Notes under the pieces: model-generated
What the model was told of the DNA's origin: nothing
What the model saw: the letters and a program-made list of their open reading frames with translations, nothing else
Database searches by the model: none
In this document: piece after piece, positions 62,100-64,000 of the stretch
How positions within the stretch are numbered: the first letter of the stretch is position 1
Layout of the letters: each line of letters starts with the position of its first letter
From: Prevotellaceae bacterium KH2P17
GTDB lineage: Bacteria; Bacteroidota; Bacteroidia; Bacteroidales; Bacteroidaceae
Direction: 5' to 3'
Assembly: GCA_900199655.1 (NCBI GenBank)
Contig: FZRE01000004.1
Span: forward strand, 62,001 to 126,000
DNA: 64,000 bases
Made by a program: the position numbers and the translations under genes

Positions 62100-63028
62100 T
62101 GGAACATACGAAATGCCTGATTATAGGCAGCGGCCCCGCCGGTTACACCGCCGCAATCTATGCCGGCAGAGCTAATCTGGAGCCGATAGAGTACTGCGGG
62201 CTGCAAATGGGCGGCCAGCTGACCACTACCACCACCGTGGAGAACTTCCCGGGTTACCCGCAGGGCGTTGACGGTAACCAGATGATGGCGGACCTGCAGG
62301 AACAGGCACGCCGCTTCGGTACCGACGTTCGCGACGGCATCATTACCGAGATAGACCTCAGCAAGGCGCCCTACGTGGCCACGACCGACCGCGGCGACAA
62401 GATTGAGGCCGACACCGTAATCGTTGCAACGGGTGCAAGTGCTAAGTATCTCGGCCTGCCCGACGAGCAGAAATACATGGGTCAGGGCGTCAGCGCCTGT
62501 GCAACGTGCGACGGATTCTTCTACCGCAAGAAGACCGTTGCCGTGGTTGGCGGCGGCGATACGGCCTGTGAGGAGGCCATCTACCTGGCCGGTCTCTGCC
62601 AGAAAGTGTACCTGCTGGTGCGCAAACCCTACCTGCGCGCATCGGAAGTAATGAAGAAACGGGTGGCAAACAACCCCAAGATAGAGATTCTCTACGAGCA
62701 TAATGCGCTCGGACTCTACGGCGACAACGGCGTTGAAGGTGCCCACGTGGTGTACCGCAAGGGAGAAGCAGACGAGCGGAAGTATGACCTCGCCATCGAC
62801 GGATTTTTCCTCGCAATCGGCCACAAGCCCAATACCGACATCTTCAAGGGGCAGCTCGACATGGACGAAGTGGGCTACATCAAGGTCCAGGGCGATACTC
62901 CGCGCACCAGCGTGGCGGGTGTTTTCGCTGCCGGAGACTGTGCCGACCCCACTTACCGGCAAGCTGTCGTGGCTGCGGGCTCGGGCTGCAAGGCCGCGTT
63001 GGAGGCCGAGCGGTACCTCAACCAGTAA
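62099..63028 (+). CDS. trxB: Thioredoxin-disulfide reductase
   Basis: 309 residues, full length. FAD site GSGPAGYTAAIYAGRA (about 10-25), redox pair Cys134/Cys137 in SACATCDGFF, NADPH site GGGDTACEEAIYLA (about 152-165), and the C-terminal GVFAAGDCAD for the flavin. It keeps thioredoxin reduced using NADPH. It starts on the last base of the peroxidase stop, so the two are coupled, giving a compact peroxide-defence unit. Its stop is directly adjacent to the stop of the convergent symporter gene. Confidence 0.97.
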   Translation: MEHTKCLIIGSGPAGYTAAIYAGRANLEPIEYCGLQMGGQLTTTTTVENFPGYPQGVDGNQMMADLQEQARRFGTDVRDGIITEIDLSKAPYVATTDRGDKIEADTVIVATGASAKYLGLPDEQKYMGQGVSACATCDGFFYRKKTVAVVGGGDTACEEAIYLAGLCQKVYLLVRKPYLRASEVMKKRVANNPKIEILYEHNALGLYGDNGVEGAHVVYRKGEADERKYDLAIDGFFLAIGHKPNTDIFKGQLDMDEVGYIKVQGDTPRTSVAGVFAAGDCADPTYRQAVVAAGSGCKAALEAERYLNQ

Positions 63029-64000
63029 TTACCGCTTGGCGAGCCAGAGGCCTGCAAAGGTCAAGGCGCCGTTGAGCATCAGCAATTCATAGCCGAACTT
63101 ATAGCCTGTAAGTTCGGCTATTATTGTATCCAAGGCAAAACACAAGAAGGGCGAAGCCACGGCAACGTGAGGCACCAGGCGGTCGTTGGTTGGCCGGTTG
63201 GTGAGCAGTCCGAAGGCGAAAAGCCCCAACAGCGGGCCGTAGGTGTAGGAACACATGATGTAGACGGCATCTATCAGGCTGGTTGAATTAACCGCACGGA
63301 ACAGCAGGATGAACCCTGCAAACACCGCGGCCATCAGGATATGCACGCGGCGGCGATAGCTTTCGTCGTCGGGCTTGTTGCGTATGTCGATGCAGAAGCT
63401 CGTGGTGAGCGAGGTAAGGGCAGAGTCGGCAGTCGAGAAACTGGCAGCCACGATGCCCACGGTGAAGAGCACCACCACCGTTTCTCCCAGCCTTCCGCTG
63501 GCTGCAAACATAGTTACCAGCTCGTCGCCCGATGCCGGCAGCGCCATTCCCTCACGCTCCGCAAGCTGTGCCAGCAGTACGCCAAGGGCAAGGAACAGCA
63601 GGTTTGCCGGCACAAAAGCCAGCCCGTAAGAGCACATGTCCTTCTGAGCAGCGCGCAGCGACTTGCAGGTCAGGTTCTTCTGCATCATGTCCTGATCGAG
63701 TCCGGTCATCACAATCACGATGAAGATACCACTCAGAAACTGCTTCCAGAAGTTCTGTTTCGACACCCAGTCGTCGAAAACGAACATGCGGCTGCGGCCG
63801 TCGTGCGCCACTGCCTCAATGGCTTCGCCCGCGGTGAGGCCCAGGGCACCCGTTACGTGTACGATAATCAGCACGAGCGCAGTGAACATACAGAGCGTCT
63901 GAAAGCTGTCCGTCCACACCAGAGTCTTTATTCCGCCGTTGCGCGTGTACAGCCAGATGAGCGCCACCAGCACCGTTACCGTAAGCGCGAAGGGAACTCC
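63029..64000 (-). CDS. Sodium:solute symporter (5' end outside window)
   Basis: C-terminal 323 residues; the frame is open to the right edge, so the start lies outside. About eight hydrophobic segments of the SSS/LeuT-like fold, with the family block GIVAASFSTADSALTSLTTSFCIDI-like region near the middle (VAASFSTADSALTSLTT) containing the conserved Ser/Thr sodium site. Preceding FLSGIFIVIVMTGLDQDMMQ is also typical. Substrate unknown. A short hairpin-capable sequence near 63092-63121 lies within the coding region and is not taken as a terminator. Confidence 0.9.
   Translation of the reverse strand, partial: GVPFALTVTVLVALIWLYTRNGGIKTLVWTDSFQTLCMFTALVLIIVHVTGALGLTAGEAIEAVAHDGRSRMFVFDDWVSKQNFWKQFLSGIFIVIVMTGLDQDMMQKNLTCKSLRAAQKDMCSYGLAFVPANLLFLALGVLLAQLAEREGMALPASGDELVTMFAASGRLGETVVVLFTVGIVAASFSTADSALTSLTTSFCIDIRNKPDDESYRRRVHILMAAVFAGFILLFRAVNSTSLIDAVYIMCSYTYGPLLGLFAFGLLTNRPTNDRLVPHVAVASPFLCFALDTIIAELTGYKFGYELLMLNGALTFAGLWLAKR

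Noticed and set aside
63092..63121. Hairpin GCCGAACTTA..TAAGTTCGGC as a terminator for trxB
   Set aside because: It lies well inside the convergent symporter coding region and has no clean T-run; it may affect trxB read-through, but it is more simply coding sequence.

Overview
This window is ordinary chromosome from a member of the Bacteroidales, most like Prevotellaceae with a fairly high G+C content. The evidence is the Bacteroidota promoter pattern (TTTG or TTG, about 20 bases, then TAnnTTTG) found repeatedly upstream of genes, SusC-like and LptD-like outer-membrane proteins, DUF5606, a long NusB, a menaquinone operon and lipoproteins with acidic residues just after the lipid-carrying cysteine. 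No phage, insertion sequence, integrase, CRISPR array or rRNA is visible. There is one tRNA, tRNA-Arg(CCG).

Layout. 0-4.5 kb: 3' part of a CapA-like gene, frr, rsgA, a lipoprotein, and an SPFH/ribbon-helix-helix pair. 4.7-5.7 kb: a gene-free block of tandem repeats. 5.7-10.3 kb: AlkD-like glycosylase, mnmA, small conserved proteins and a HAD phosphatase. 10.4-14.6 kb: leftward lysS-gpsA-pgi. 14.9-20.3 kb: an EamA transporter, then a leftward phosphate transporter followed by a response regulator/histidine kinase pair. 20.7-26.6 kb: rightward, tightly overlapped menaquinone operon (hotdog thioesterase, menF, menD, menB, menC, menE). 26.9-28.7 kb: aroB and a small membrane protein. 29-32 kb: a TonB-dependent-receptor-like protein. 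32.1-34.4 kb: leftward rplY-pth-S4 protein-purN. 34.7-38.3 kb: rightward nusB-yajC-ybbR-coaE-DUF5606. 38.3-43 kb: YhcH, a surface-type lipoprotein, a transporter, a CaCA antiporter and a TlpA-like protein. 43.1-44.3 kb: a queuosine module (YhhQ, QueF) behind what looks like a preQ1-I riboswitch. 44.4-53.2 kb: patatin/beta-barrel protein, lipoprotein, carboxyltransferase, HD protein and LptD. 53.4-59.3 kb: MalY/PatB lyase, CBM9-like protein coupled to a CPA2 antiporter, pepT. 59.5-64 kb: tRNA-Arg, two lipoproteins, Gpx-TrxB, and the 3' part of a sodium:solute symporter.

The most unusual content lies between genes. Six copies of a 70-bp element, each with three GACANNTGTC cores spaced exactly 22 bp apart and bounded by inverted repeats, are scattered through the window. 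A separate ten-unit array of 22-bp hairpins separates menE from aroB, and a 66-bp plus 264-bp tandem array lies upstream of the SPFH gene. I could not assign any of these to a named family.
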